Of a stretch of DNA of 64,000 bases, positions 8,622 to 16,612 are shown one piece after another (the first letter of the stretch is position 1; each line of letters opens with the position of its first letter). Position numbers and translations under genes: made by a program. Under the pieces are notes generated by a model that was given only the letters and a program-made list of their open reading frames with translations, did no database searches and was not told where the DNA came from. Origin of the DNA: Flavobacteriaceae bacterium PS02334 (GTDB lineage: Bacteria; Bacteroidota; Bacteroidia; Flavobacteriales; Flavobacteriaceae); assembly GCA_029959295.1 (NCBI GenBank), contig JASCOH010000006.1, positions 62,001-126,000 of the forward strand, in the 5' to 3' direction.

Positions 8622-9713
8622 TTACAACTTTTTTGCACCAAATCCAATTTCATCGCAAATATATTGCGAGTTTTGACAATAGCCAACTAATTCATCCTTA
8701 ATAAATTCTAAAACTTTAACGCTAACGTTTTCGGGATATAAAACGTGCACATTTGCACCAGCGTCAAGCGTAAAACAAACTGAAATTTTTGTCTCGTTTC
8801 TGAATTTCCAGATTCTATTGATGATTTCCAAAGTATTCGGTTTCATCAAAATAAAATAGGGCATCGAAGTCATCATCATTGCGTGCAAAGTCAAGGCTTC
8901 GCTTTCCACAATTTTGATAAATTCATCTAAATTTCCAGATTCTAAAACCGTTTTTATTTTCGAAAGATTTTCGTGTGCTTGCTCAAAACGCCTTTCAGCA
9001 TATGGATGATCGTGCATCAAATCGTGGCCAACAGTGCTTGAAACTTGTTTTTCTCCTTTGTCAACCAGCAAAATCGTATCTTGATAATTCTTAAAATTTT
9101 CGTGAATCTGATTTGGAAATTCTACTCCAAATAAGTCTGAACTTCCAATAATTTCAGAATTTCCCCAAACCACAACGCTTCCTTTTACGCTTCTGCAAGC
9201 ACTTCCAGAACCTAATCTAGCTAAAAACGAAGCTTTTTTAAAGAAATAGTCGTCTGTCATTTCAGTCCCGAAGTTTTGGGATAATTCTTTTTCCAAACTC
9301 ATTAAATTCATCGCCAAAGCTGACATTCCCGAAGCGGAAGAAGCGATTCCTGAACTATGCGGAAACGTGTTTTCTGTATCAATCGTGAAATGATACTCTT
9401 TTAAAAAAGGCAAATATTTTTCAACTCTTTCGAAAAATTTCTGGATTTTTGGCTTGAAATCTTCCTTTGGTTTTCCTTCAAATAATAAATCAAAAGAGAA
9501 ATTTTCTGCATTTTCCTTTTTGGAGAAATTTAGTGAAGTGATTGTCTTGCAATTGTTTAAGGTAAAACTAATCGACGGGTTTGCAGGAATTTGGTTTTCC
9601 TTTTTTCCCCAATATTTCACTAAAGCAATATTACTCGGAGCGCTCCATTTAAAAGAACCTTTTTCAACTGAATTTGTATATTTTGCCGGAATAAAATCCT
9701 TTTCAAGAATCAT
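8622..9713 (-). CDS. mvaD: Diphosphomevalonate decarboxylase
   Basis: ATP-dependent decarboxylation of mevalonate diphosphate to isopentenyl diphosphate in the cytoplasm. The diagnostic N-terminal block NIALVKYWGKKENQIPANPS carries the substrate-binding Tyr-Trp-Gly-Lys. The GHMP nucleotide loop follows as PHSSGIASSASGMSALAM near 117-134, and SFLARLGSGSACRSVKG is the family block with the catalytic-site Ser/Arg. The DAGANVHVLYP segment near the C-terminus contains the conserved Asp. At 363 residues it is slightly longer than the usual 320-340. First gene of the operon mvaD - GHMP kinase - ubiA-like, with its own -7 promoter just upstream. Confidence 0.93.
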   Translation of the reverse strand: MILEKDFIPAKYTNSVEKGSFKWSAPSNIALVKYWGKKENQIPANPSISFTLNNCKTITSLNFSKKENAENFSFDLLFEGKPKEDFKPKIQKFFERVEKYLPFLKEYHFTIDTENTFPHSSGIASSASGMSALAMNLMSLEKELSQNFGTEMTDDYFFKKASFLARLGSGSACRSVKGSVVVWGNSEIIGSSDLFGVEFPNQIHENFKNYQDTILLVDKGEKQVSSTVGHDLMHDHPYAERRFEQAHENLSKIKTVLESGNLDEFIKIVESEALTLHAMMMTSMPYFILMKPNTLEIINRIWKFRNETKISVCFTLDAGANVHVLYPENVSVKVLEFIKDELVGYCQNSQYICDEIGFGAKKL

Positions 9714-9727
9714 AGAAATAATTTTTG

Positions 9728-9735
9728 CAAAGATA
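9728..9735 (-). promoter_or_regulatory. -7 element TATCTTTG for the mvaD operon
   Basis: On the minus strand TATCTTTGC ends 14 bases before the mvaD ATG and matches TAnnTTTG exactly. No clear -33 TTG is seen. Confidence 0.6.
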
Positions 9736-9754
9736 CTTTTTTTAGCTGAAAATT

Positions 9755-9885
9755 ACCGCAGATTCACAGATTGAAAAGTTTTTAAAAACACAGATTTCAC
9801 AGATTCACACAGATTAATTTGTGTAAATTTGTGACACGAGACCATAGGTACAACTGACGAAGTAAATCTGTGTTGGATTTTTTTC
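9755..9885 (+). repeat. Intergenic repeat cluster: four CACAGATT words plus the GACGAAGTAAATCTGTGTT element (copy 2)
   Basis: CACAGATT occurs at 9765, 9789, 9798 and 9808, preceded by ACCGCAGATT. The second part (9831-9885) matches the element at 4901-4956, including a 19-base identical block. No reading frame here is credible. Confidence 0.6.
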
Positions 9886-9916
9886 GAACTTAGAGTGAAA
9901 TTTAGATAAAAAGAAG

Positions 9917-10396
9917 ATGAATAAATACACAAGAATATTGGTTTTAGTGGTGACTTGCCTTGCGGTTGCTTATTTTTCAAGTTTGGTGACGCGTCCGAGT
10001 GTTGAAACTTGGTACACGACAATTGAAAAGCCAAGTTTCAATCCGCCAAATTGGCTTTTTGCGCCAGTTTGGACGACTTTGTATGTGATGATGGGAATTG
10101 CAGGCGGTTTGGTTTGGCATGAAATCAATTCTACAAGACGAGAAGAAGTCAAAAAAGCGATGCTGTTTTTCGCAATTCAACTAGGACTAAATGCTTTGTG
10201 GTCGTATTTGTTCTTCGGATTGAAAAATCCATTATTAGCTTTAGTAGAGATTGTTTTGCTCTGGCTGATGATTTATGAAACGTATATTAAATTCGCTAAA
10301 ATCAATAAATTTTCAGGCTATTTATTTGTTCCATATTTACTTTGGGTAAGTTTTGCTACAGTTTTGAATGCAAGTATTTGGTGGCTGAACAATTAA
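9917..10396 (+). CDS. tspO: TspO/MBR-family tryptophan-rich membrane protein
   Basis: A five-helix membrane protein related to the mitochondrial peripheral benzodiazepine receptor, known to bind tetrapyrroles and cholesterol-like ligands. Family hallmarks are present: WYTTIEKPSFNPPNWLFAPVW, then LYVMMGIAGGLVW, and QLGLNALWSYLFFGLKNPLLAL. The last helix contains YLLWVSFATVLNASIWWLN. At 159 residues it is the usual length. It is monocistronic. The stop overlaps by four bases with the end of the convergent lipoprotein gene, so no separate terminator fits between them. Confidence 0.92.
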   Translation: MNKYTRILVLVVTCLAVAYFSSLVTRPSVETWYTTIEKPSFNPPNWLFAPVWTTLYVMMGIAGGLVWHEINSTRREEVKKAMLFFAIQLGLNALWSYLFFGLKNPLLALVEIVLLWLMIYETYIKFAKINKFSGYLFVPYLLWVSFATVLNASIWWLNN

Positions 10397-10962
10397 TTTT
10401 TTAGAATTACATACCAATCCCATTCTTCAGGATCTCCTCCGCCAACGCTTGGCGTATATAAAAATAAATTGATCTGAGAATTTGGATTGCTGTTTCTATA
10501 TTCGTCAACAACTTCAAGATTGTCAATGGCATTCCATATTGCTACATAATTTATTGTTTCAGGATAATGTTGAAATTCAGAATAATCAACTGTCTGGAAA
10601 AAATTGAGATTTGGCATTTCTAAAGGAGTCGAATTTAAATTAAATGATTCTGGAGAATTTATATTTTCTGGATGACTTCTTTCTCCGATTCCCATCCAGA
10701 CGATCGTTCCTTCAAAAATATTTTGATCTAGTTCCTGATATTTTAAGTTTATTTTTCCAAAATCTCCTGGCGATTGATAAACAGAAGAAATGGTAAAGCT
10801 TGGAAATTCATCAAAAGTAAGTTCTTTACCGCCCTCAAAAATATTCGTTGTAAAATCAACCTTTAGCAGTATGACTTTATTCTGTGTTGCTTTAGTGTTT
10901 TGCTCGTCAGAAGTACAACCTAAAATTAATATTGCAATTGTTAAAAGTAGAATATTTTTCAT
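10393..10962 (-). CDS. Small lipoprotein of unknown function
   Basis: A 189-residue predicted lipoprotein. The signal sequence MKNILLLTIAILILGCTSDEQ ends in a lipobox with Cys16, followed by Thr-Ser-Asp. The mature part is mainly beta-like and acidic, with repeated Asn-Ser-Pro segments and a C-terminal GGGDPEEWDWYVILKN. I do not recognise a family. The acidic residues directly after the Cys could act as a Bacteroidota lipoprotein export signal toward the surface, an inference only. It stands alone and converges with tspO. Confidence 0.7.
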   Translation of the reverse strand: MKNILLLTIAILILGCTSDEQNTKATQNKVILLKVDFTTNIFEGGKELTFDEFPSFTISSVYQSPGDFGKINLKYQELDQNIFEGTIVWMGIGERSHPENINSPESFNLNSTPLEMPNLNFFQTVDYSEFQHYPETINYVAIWNAIDNLEVVDEYRNSNPNSQINLFLYTPSVGGGDPEEWDWYVILKN

Positions 10963-11009
10963 AATTATAAGGTTTATGATTTAGATGTAAAAATACTCAA
11001 AAGGTTGCT

Positions 11010-12245
11010 TTATAGCACTATAGAATTGATGGAATTCGCGACAATAAAGCCACTTGTCCAAGCATTCTGAAAATTAAAGCCTCCAGTAATGGCATCAATA
11101 TTTACAATTTCTCCAGCAAAAAATAAATTCTGGTGTAATTTACTTTCCATTGTTTTGAAATTGATTTCCTTCAAATCGATGCCGCCAGCGGTTACAAATT
11201 CTTCTTTGAAGGTACTTTTTCCATTTACTTGAAATTGTCCGTTTGTCAATTGATTGGATAAATTTTGCAGTTGATTTTTAGACAAATCGGCCCATTTTGT
11301 TTCTTCAGAAATTCCAGAAGCCAAAACCAGACTTTCCCACAAACGATTTGGAAACTCAAAAGGTGATTTTTTGGAAACTGTTTTTTTAGAATGTTCTTGT
11401 TTCAATTCTTTCAAAATTGCTTCCGCATCTTCCGAATCCACATCGTTCAGCCAATTTACGAAAATCGTAAACTGATAGTTTTTCTCAAATAAAATTCGCG
11501 CACCCCAAGCCGATAACTTCAAAATTGCCGGTCCGCTCATTCCCCAATGGGTTACCAATAAAGGTCCGGTTGAAGTTAACTTTGTGTCTTTTACTTTGAC
11601 AGAAACTTGTGCTGAAACACCTGGTAATTCTTTTATCCTCGAATCTTTTATGTTGAATGTAAATAAAGAGGGAACCGGACTCACAATCGAATGTCCGAAA
11701 TCTTGAAGCGTTTCCCACATTTTCGGATTGCTTCCTGTGGCCAAAACCAATTTTTCGCAAAGGTATTGTTCGTTTTGGGTTTCAATTTTCCAGAAATTTC
11801 CGTCTGATGTTTCGGATTTATAAATTGATTGAACGCTTTGTCCTGTCAAGACTTGAATTCCAAGTTTTTTTGTCGCTGTCGTAAAACAGTCGATTATCGT
11901 TTGGGATGAATTTGAAACAGGAAACATTCTTCCGTCTTCCTCGATTTTCAATTCCACGCCGTGTTTTTCAAACCATTCAATTGTGTCGCCAGAACAGAAT
12001 TGATGAAACGGACCACGGAGTTCTTTTTCGCCACGTGGATAAAATTTGACCAATTCATTCGGCTCAAAGCAAGCGTGCGTGACATTGCATCTTCCGCCTC
12101 CAGAAATTCTGACTTTCGTCAAGACTTCCTTCCCGCGTTCTAAAATTGCCACTTTCAATTTCGGATTTTTTTCTGCGATATTGATTGCTGTAAAAAAACC
12201 TCCGGCTCCACCGCCAACGATGATGATGTCAAAATTCTGGCTCAT
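11010..12245 (-). CDS. NAD(P)/FAD-dependent oxidoreductase, HI0933/BaiN family
   Basis: A cytoplasmic flavoprotein with a Rossmann FAD-binding N-terminus (DIIIVGGGAGGFFTAINIAE, residues 6-25). The family signature RISGGGRCNVTHAC lies near residues 46-59, and the C-terminal FAD-contact block is LFFAGEIVNIDAITGGFNFQNAWTSG. At 411 residues it is full length. Members are annotated as aminoacetone-oxidase-like or BaiN-type reductases; the physiological substrate is generally unknown. The ATG overlaps the stop of the upstream phosphodiesterase gene (ATGA), so the two are translationally coupled. Confidence 0.88.
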   Translation of the reverse strand: MSQNFDIIIVGGGAGGFFTAINIAEKNPKLKVAILERGKEVLTKVRISGGGRCNVTHACFEPNELVKFYPRGEKELRGPFHQFCSGDTIEWFEKHGVELKIEEDGRMFPVSNSSQTIIDCFTTATKKLGIQVLTGQSVQSIYKSETSDGNFWKIETQNEQYLCEKLVLATGSNPKMWETLQDFGHSIVSPVPSLFTFNIKDSRIKELPGVSAQVSVKVKDTKLTSTGPLLVTHWGMSGPAILKLSAWGARILFEKNYQFTIFVNWLNDVDSEDAEAILKELKQEHSKKTVSKKSPFEFPNRLWESLVLASGISEETKWADLSKNQLQNLSNQLTNGQFQVNGKSTFKEEFVTAGGIDLKEINFKTMESKLHQNLFFAGEIVNIDAITGGFNFQNAWTSGFIVANSINSIVL

Positions 12246-12928
12246 ATTCTTTCTGGGAAATCGGTGATGATTCCGTTTACGTTATAGGATTTAATTCGTT
12301 CTATGTCTTCAGTTTCATTAATCGTCCAAGTATAAACTTTGAAACCCTGTTCTTGTGCTTTTTGAACATTGTGTTCGGTCAAAAGGCTGAAATGCGGATG
12401 AATGGCTTTTGCCGAAAAAGCATTTGCCCATTCCAAAGCCTGGGTGACGCTGGCTTGCGATAAAACGCCCAAATGTATTTTTGGATTTATGGAAAACAGC
12501 ATTTCCAGTTCTTCCCTTTGGAAACTCGAAACGATGAAATCGTCATAAGAATATTCTTTTTCAAGGATGTATTTTTCGATAAGATGGGAAACGGGTTTTG
12601 CCGTATGCCTTCCTTTCAATTCGATGTTGATGAAGCATTTTTTACCTACCAAATCTAATACTTCTTCTAAAGTCGGGACTTCAATTTCACCATTTATTCG
12701 CAAGGATTTTATGTCAGAAAGTGATAATTCTGAAATGGCACCCGAACCATTTGTAGTTCTATCAACCGTGGAATCGTGGATGACAATCAATTCTCCGGTT
12801 TTGCAAACGTGAACATCCAGCTCGATTCCGTCGGCGTTTAAGTCCAATGCTTTTTGAAAGGAGGGAAGCGTGTTTTCAGGTTCGTGGCCTTTGGCGCCGC
12901 GATGTCCGATGTTTAGAATTTTTTTCAA
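12242..12928 (-). CDS. Glycerophosphodiester phosphodiesterase
   Basis: Hydrolyses glycerophosphodiesters to glycerol-3-phosphate and an alcohol. The GDPD TIM-barrel motifs are in order: NIGHRGAKGHEPENTLPSF (catalytic His9, Arg10, Glu-Asn-Thr), DGIELDVHVCKTGELIVIHD (metal-binding Glu/Asp and second catalytic His), and FINIELKGR. It ends with the usual VYTWTINE and GIITDFP. At 228 residues it is the short cytoplasmic type with no signal peptide. The start is a TTG at 12926-12928: an in-frame stop lies just upstream and no ATG fits, and MKKILNIGHRG is the expected beginning. First gene of a coupled pair with the flavoprotein gene. Confidence 0.92.
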   Translation of the reverse strand: MKKILNIGHRGAKGHEPENTLPSFQKALDLNADGIELDVHVCKTGELIVIHDSTVDRTTNGSGAISELSLSDIKSLRINGEIEVPTLEEVLDLVGKKCFINIELKGRHTAKPVSHLIEKYILEKEYSYDDFIVSSFQREELEMLFSINPKIHLGVLSQASVTQALEWANAFSAKAIHPHFSLLTEHNVQKAQEQGFKVYTWTINETEDIERIKSYNVNGIITDFPERI

Positions 12929-13007
12929 TGGAAGGATTTATTTTGTAAAAGTACGTCTTTCGACAAAGATTGGCAAAAAGTTTAAAAAATGCCTGGAAGT
13001 TTGATTT

Positions 13008-13100
13008 CTAGCCCCGATTGAAGGGAAAAGCTTTTTGTTCCGCTTCTTTAGCGGACAAAAACTTGGAATGAAAGCGGGACAAGGGTTTCTGAAAATGCCT
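13008..13100 (+). repeat. Flavobacterial palindromic repeat, copy B
   Basis: The element starts CTAGCCCCGATTG and carries the TTGGAATGAAAGCGGGA end, like copy A at 6460-6604. Its middle is a hairpin: TTTTTGTTCCGCT and TAGCGGACAAAAA around 13033-13061. It lies between the GDPD gene start and the T9SS gene end, in the opposite orientation to copy A. Confidence 0.6.
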
Positions 13101-13121
13101 AGAGTTTCGCTTCAAAAAAAT

Positions 13122-13169
13122 AAGCTTTTAGTTTTTCGACCAGATTAGAGGTTTTGAAACTAAAAGCTT
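13122..13169 (-). terminator. Intrinsic terminator of the T9SS-sorted protein gene
   Basis: Thirteen-base perfect arms (13122-13134 and 13157-13169, AAGCTTTTAGTTT and its complement) surround a 22-base loop. On the minus strand the stem is followed by a run of seven T. Confidence 0.65.
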
Positions 13170-13192
13170 TTGGAATTAAAAAATCTAACAGT

Positions 13193-13897
13193 TTAGTTGA
13201 GAAACTTTACTGATTTTGTAGTGTTTTCATTTTTTAGGACAGCTATAAAAATCCCGCTTCCGGCAAGGTTTAATTTTTGCTCAAAGGAGTTTTTGTTGTT
13301 GTCAAAGGCAATGGTTTGGACTTTTTGCCCAGTGATAGAATAGATTTCTACCGTGCTTTTTCCAGAGATATTTGTGGACAGCGTTCCTTTATTTACGAAG
13401 AAGTAATTCTTGCTATTTTCAAATTGTTCGTTGGATAAAGTGGCAACGGTCATTCCATAAGTAGTGCCTTCCAAAGTTGCCGACTGTGAATTTCCGGCGG
13501 TATTTCTGATGATAAAAAACCAGTTGTTGACAGTCGTTCCTGATGGAATCTGCATGGAAGTTCCCGATGCTTCTTGGAGATAACTGCGGTTTGTGATGTC
13601 AAAAGTTGCCGTATAGGCGTTTGCTATCGGATTCCAAGTCAGCGGTGTCAAAGTGGACAGATTTGTCCAGTCGTCGTGATAGTCCCAAGTCGAGGCGACA
13701 CCGTCAGTTTCAAGTCCGGAATAAAGGTAAAGATTTGGGTCAAATTGCGGGTCAAAAATGGCGTAATCTCCCGAAGCGCCATAGGTAATCGTGACGATAC
13801 CAGAGTTGACGTTGAACGGGTTAGGACTAACTGAAAGTTGTGCTTTTGCAAAAGCAACATTCAGCAACAGGGCGGAAAAAAATAGTGTTTTTGTCAT
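13193..13897 (-). CDS. T9SS-sorted secreted protein with an amylase-type N-terminal module
   Basis: A 234-residue exported protein. A signal peptide (MTKTLFFSALLLNVAFAKAQ) is followed by a ~130-residue beta-rich module: SVSPNPFNVNSGIVTITYGA, then LYLYSGLETDGVASTW and a closing FIIRNTAGNS. The last ~65 residues form a T9SS type A sorting domain (STVEIYSITGQKV, then IFIAVLKNENTTKSVKFLN). The module resembles the N-terminal domain of the T9SS amylase at 30252-33152 (VTYSVSPATFEENQSVTLTF, LYLWSWSLDAN, then IARIGFLIKAKN). That suggests a stand-alone carbohydrate-associated surface protein, but the similarity was judged by eye only. It is monocistronic and has its own terminator. Confidence 0.75.
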   Translation of the reverse strand: MTKTLFFSALLLNVAFAKAQLSVSPNPFNVNSGIVTITYGASGDYAIFDPQFDPNLYLYSGLETDGVASTWDYHDDWTNLSTLTPLTWNPIANAYTATFDITNRSYLQEASGTSMQIPSGTTVNNWFFIIRNTAGNSQSATLEGTTYGMTVATLSNEQFENSKNYFFVNKGTLSTNISGKSTVEIYSITGQKVQTIAFDNNKNSFEQKLNLAGSGIFIAVLKNENTTKSVKFLN

Positions 13898-14068
13898 AAT
13901 AGAAAAATTTAAACCTGACGGTCATTCGGCAGGAGGTTATCGTTTGGTGTTGAGTTATTTTGGTTTTATGGCATTTTTAGCAATGTTTTATTCCTAAGTT
14001 TATTTATAGCCCTGCTTTATGTAAGCCTTAAATTTTCGCTTCAAAAAACAACAGCAGGCTGAAACGTT

Positions 14069-14935
14069 TTATTTTTTTAGCAGCGCATTTGTTCTTCTGA
14101 TGGCTTCTTGATCTTTGTAATCGAGCCAAGCTTGGCCTTTTCTTTTTCGCATCCAATTGTCGTAATAGCGTATGATTGCTACGTTTGCGAACCCTTTTAG
14201 TAAATTTTTTGGTCTTCCAGCTAATGATCTCAAACTTAGTGAGAATCCGGGCGTCAGGTATTTCATGTAGTGCCACCAACCTTCGGGCATGTAGAGCATT
14301 TCGCCATGCTGGAGGTTTGTAATGTAAGGTTTTATTAGTTTTAGCGCCGGAAATTTCTCAAAATCTGGGTTGTCAAAGTCGATATCTTCGTTGCAAATCC
14401 AAGAGTAGGGAAGGCGATACATGTATTTTGTTTCTTTTGGATCGACTAAGACACATTGTTTTTTTCCTTCGAAATGGATGTGGAAAATATTAGGAAAATC
14501 GATGTCATAATGCATGAAAACTTTGGCATTTTGGCCTCCGAAAAATACTAGCGGAAGGCTTTTTATCAAGCGCAATCCAAGTTTTGGCCATCTCATATCA
14601 GCTTTCATCGAAGGAACATCTTTCATCAAATTGTATAAAAAGATACGCAGATCGGTTGGGCCTTTTTCAAGAATATTGATATACTCTGCCATGGTCATCG
14701 TAAAGTCAGGTTCATTCACTTTCTTTGTGTAATCAGTCTTTCGGCTGTCATATAAAGGAACGGTTTTGTTGCCTGCAACTTCTTTTAGAAATTCAAAATT
14801 CCATTTTGTAAATGCAGGCCAGTCTTCAATTTGATTGGTAATTACTACAGGTTTTTGAGGTTTGTAATAATTTTCTATGAATTCTTTTTTTGTGAGTTTT
14901 TCGACTCTTTCGATTTCTATATATTTAAAAGTCAT
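14069..14935 (-). CDS. Cupin-8/JmjC-like Fe(II)/2-oxoglutarate dioxygenase-type protein
   Basis: Belongs to the cupin-like JmjC family of hydroxylases. The N-terminal KPVVITNQIEDWPAFTKWNFEFLKE is characteristic. The metal triad is visible: His142 and Asp144 in MHYDIDFPN, and His222 in MPEGWWHYM. FHIHFEGKKQCVLVDP carries residues that usually contact 2-oxoglutarate. At 288 residues it is full length. Related proteins hydroxylate amino acid side chains, but many are uncharacterised, so the substrate here is open. No operon partner: the neighbours on both sides are separated by about 100-170 bases. Confidence 0.85.
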   Translation of the reverse strand: MTFKYIEIERVEKLTKKEFIENYYKPQKPVVITNQIEDWPAFTKWNFEFLKEVAGNKTVPLYDSRKTDYTKKVNEPDFTMTMAEYINILEKGPTDLRIFLYNLMKDVPSMKADMRWPKLGLRLIKSLPLVFFGGQNAKVFMHYDIDFPNIFHIHFEGKKQCVLVDPKETKYMYRLPYSWICNEDIDFDNPDFEKFPALKLIKPYITNLQHGEMLYMPEGWWHYMKYLTPGFSLSLRSLAGRPKNLLKGFANVAIIRYYDNWMRKRKGQAWLDYKDQEAIRRTNALLKK

Positions 14936-15032
14936 GATTAAAATACTAAGTTAGAAAACGTTATTAAAACATTACTAAATTAGTATTTTAATGTGACTTT
15001 TTAGCAAGCTGCAATAATATTATTCTATAGTT

Positions 15033-16469
15033 TTATTTTACGAGCACATAATATTGCCAAGGCTTGAAATTGTGTTTTTGGTCTTTGGCCAAAGTTACTT
15101 TTTCGCCTGTCATATAATTGGTAAAAGTTCCTTCGATAGGAGCTGTGAATTCTTGGTCTTTTTTAGATAAATTTCCAACGAAGAAAACTTTTTCACCACC
15201 TTTTTCTCTTTCAAAAGCTAAGATATTCGTGTTTGCAGAAGTTGCCAAACGCTTATAAGAAGCTGGATTTTTTCCTCCGTTTAAGGCTTCGTTTGTGTTT
15301 TTTAAGGCTCCTAATTTTTCATAGATCGGGAACATTTTTGCTTTTGTTTTAGGAATAGAATCTTTCTCGAAGAATTTTAATTTTCGTTTCAAATCATACT
15401 CTTGGCCTGTATATATTAACGGCATTCCAGGCATCAAGTAGGTCAAAGCCGTGAATGCTTCCACGCCGTCGCCCATTCTGTCATATTCGGTTCCGTTCCA
15501 AGAATTTTCATCGTGGTTGGAAGTGAAATTCATGAAGATGTCGTCTTTCTCGTATTCTTTGCTGATTTTAGTAAAAACTGAATCTAAATCTTTAACCGTT
15601 TTTGTTCCTTTATTGATGTCGTTCATGACGTGGTGCGCTTCCCAGCCGTAAGCCATATCAAAAATTCCGTCTTTTAAAAGATAATTTTTGTTGGATTCCA
15701 TGAGCATAAAAACGGGTTTTACCTTTTTCAATTCTGGAATCGTTTTTTGCCAGAAAGTTGCAGGAACATTATCGGCAACATCGCAACGGAAGCCGTCAAT
15801 ATTTTCTTCTTTTACCCAATACAGCATTTCATTTTTCATGGCTTCATTTAGCTCTTTATTAGCATAATCTAAATGTGCCACATCTGTCCAGCCCCAAGAT
15901 TTTCCAGTTTCAGGATTTAACGGATCGGTTACTTCGCCTTTAGCATTTTTGTGGTAATATTCTGGGTGTTCTGTAATCCATTTGTGATCCCAGCCGGTGT
16001 GATTTGCAACCCAGTCAAGGATGACATAGATTCCGTTTTCATGAGCAGTTTTTACTAGATTCCTGAAATCTTCTTTAGTTCCCAAGTCTGGATTTATTGC
16101 CGTGTAATCTGAGATTGCGTAATAGCTTCCCAAGTATTTGGCTTTTTCTTTCGGGTCTTTAATTTCAGAAACCAATCGTCCATCGGTGGTTTTTCTATTT
16201 TTCATAGAAATTGGGTAAATTGGCATCAGCCAGATTACTTTCACGCCCAATTTTTTCAATTCCGGAATGTCTTTTGTGAAGGCGTTGAAGGTTCCTTCAG
16301 GAGAATATTGACGGATATTTGCTTCGTAGATTACGGCATTTTCAGCGGTTTCATCTGAAACTGGCGCGATTGTTTCTGTTGTTGAAGCAGTCGTTTCTTC
16401 CGTTTTTTTATCGTCTTTGCAAGAGATGAAAGCTGTGATTGCAATTGCTAATAAGATTGTTTTTTTCAT
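15033..16469 (-). CDS. GH13 alpha-amylase lipoprotein
   Basis: Hydrolyses alpha-1,4-glucans, anchored by a lipid. The signal MKKTILLAIAITAFISC ends in a lipobox Cys17, followed by KDDKKTEETTA and a Thr/Ser-rich linker. The GH13 (beta/alpha)8 motifs are VILDWVANHTGWDH, then GFRCDVADN with the nucleophile Asp, MLMESNKN with the acid/base Glu, and FTSNHDENSW with the transition-state Asp. The beta C-domain ends with NYMTGEKVTLAKDQKHN. The start at 16469 replaces a further upstream ATG (16499), which would hide the lipoprotein signal. It is the last gene of the minus arm of the starch locus; a long palindrome separates it from the SusA-like gene. Likely periplasmic or surface-facing. Confidence 0.9.
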   Translation of the reverse strand: MKKTILLAIAITAFISCKDDKKTEETTASTTETIAPVSDETAENAVIYEANIRQYSPEGTFNAFTKDIPELKKLGVKVIWLMPIYPISMKNRKTTDGRLVSEIKDPKEKAKYLGSYYAISDYTAINPDLGTKEDFRNLVKTAHENGIYVILDWVANHTGWDHKWITEHPEYYHKNAKGEVTDPLNPETGKSWGWTDVAHLDYANKELNEAMKNEMLYWVKEENIDGFRCDVADNVPATFWQKTIPELKKVKPVFMLMESNKNYLLKDGIFDMAYGWEAHHVMNDINKGTKTVKDLDSVFTKISKEYEKDDIFMNFTSNHDENSWNGTEYDRMGDGVEAFTALTYLMPGMPLIYTGQEYDLKRKLKFFEKDSIPKTKAKMFPIYEKLGALKNTNEALNGGKNPASYKRLATSANTNILAFEREKGGEKVFFVGNLSKKDQEFTAPIEGTFTNYMTGEKVTLAKDQKHNFKPWQYYVLVK

Positions 16470-16525
16470 AATTTCAACATTTATATTTTTTTGAACCATT
16501 AAGGATTAAGGCTCAATACGTTTTT

Positions 16526-16597
16526 TGTCATTCCGAGGAACGAGGAATCTCCGCTAAGTAATCCCGTTGCTAAGATTCCTCGTTCCTCGGAATGACA
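16526..16597. repeat. Long perfect palindrome between two amylase genes
   Basis: Twenty-five-base arms at 16526-16550 and 16573-16597 are exact inverted copies around a 22-base loop (arms begin TGTCATTCCGAGG). This word is a common dispersed intergenic palindrome in Bacteroidota. Transcribed, it would form a stable hairpin between the neopullulanase and amylase cistrons. Confidence 0.85.
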
Positions 16598-16612
16598 AGT
16601 TTGGGTAATTTT

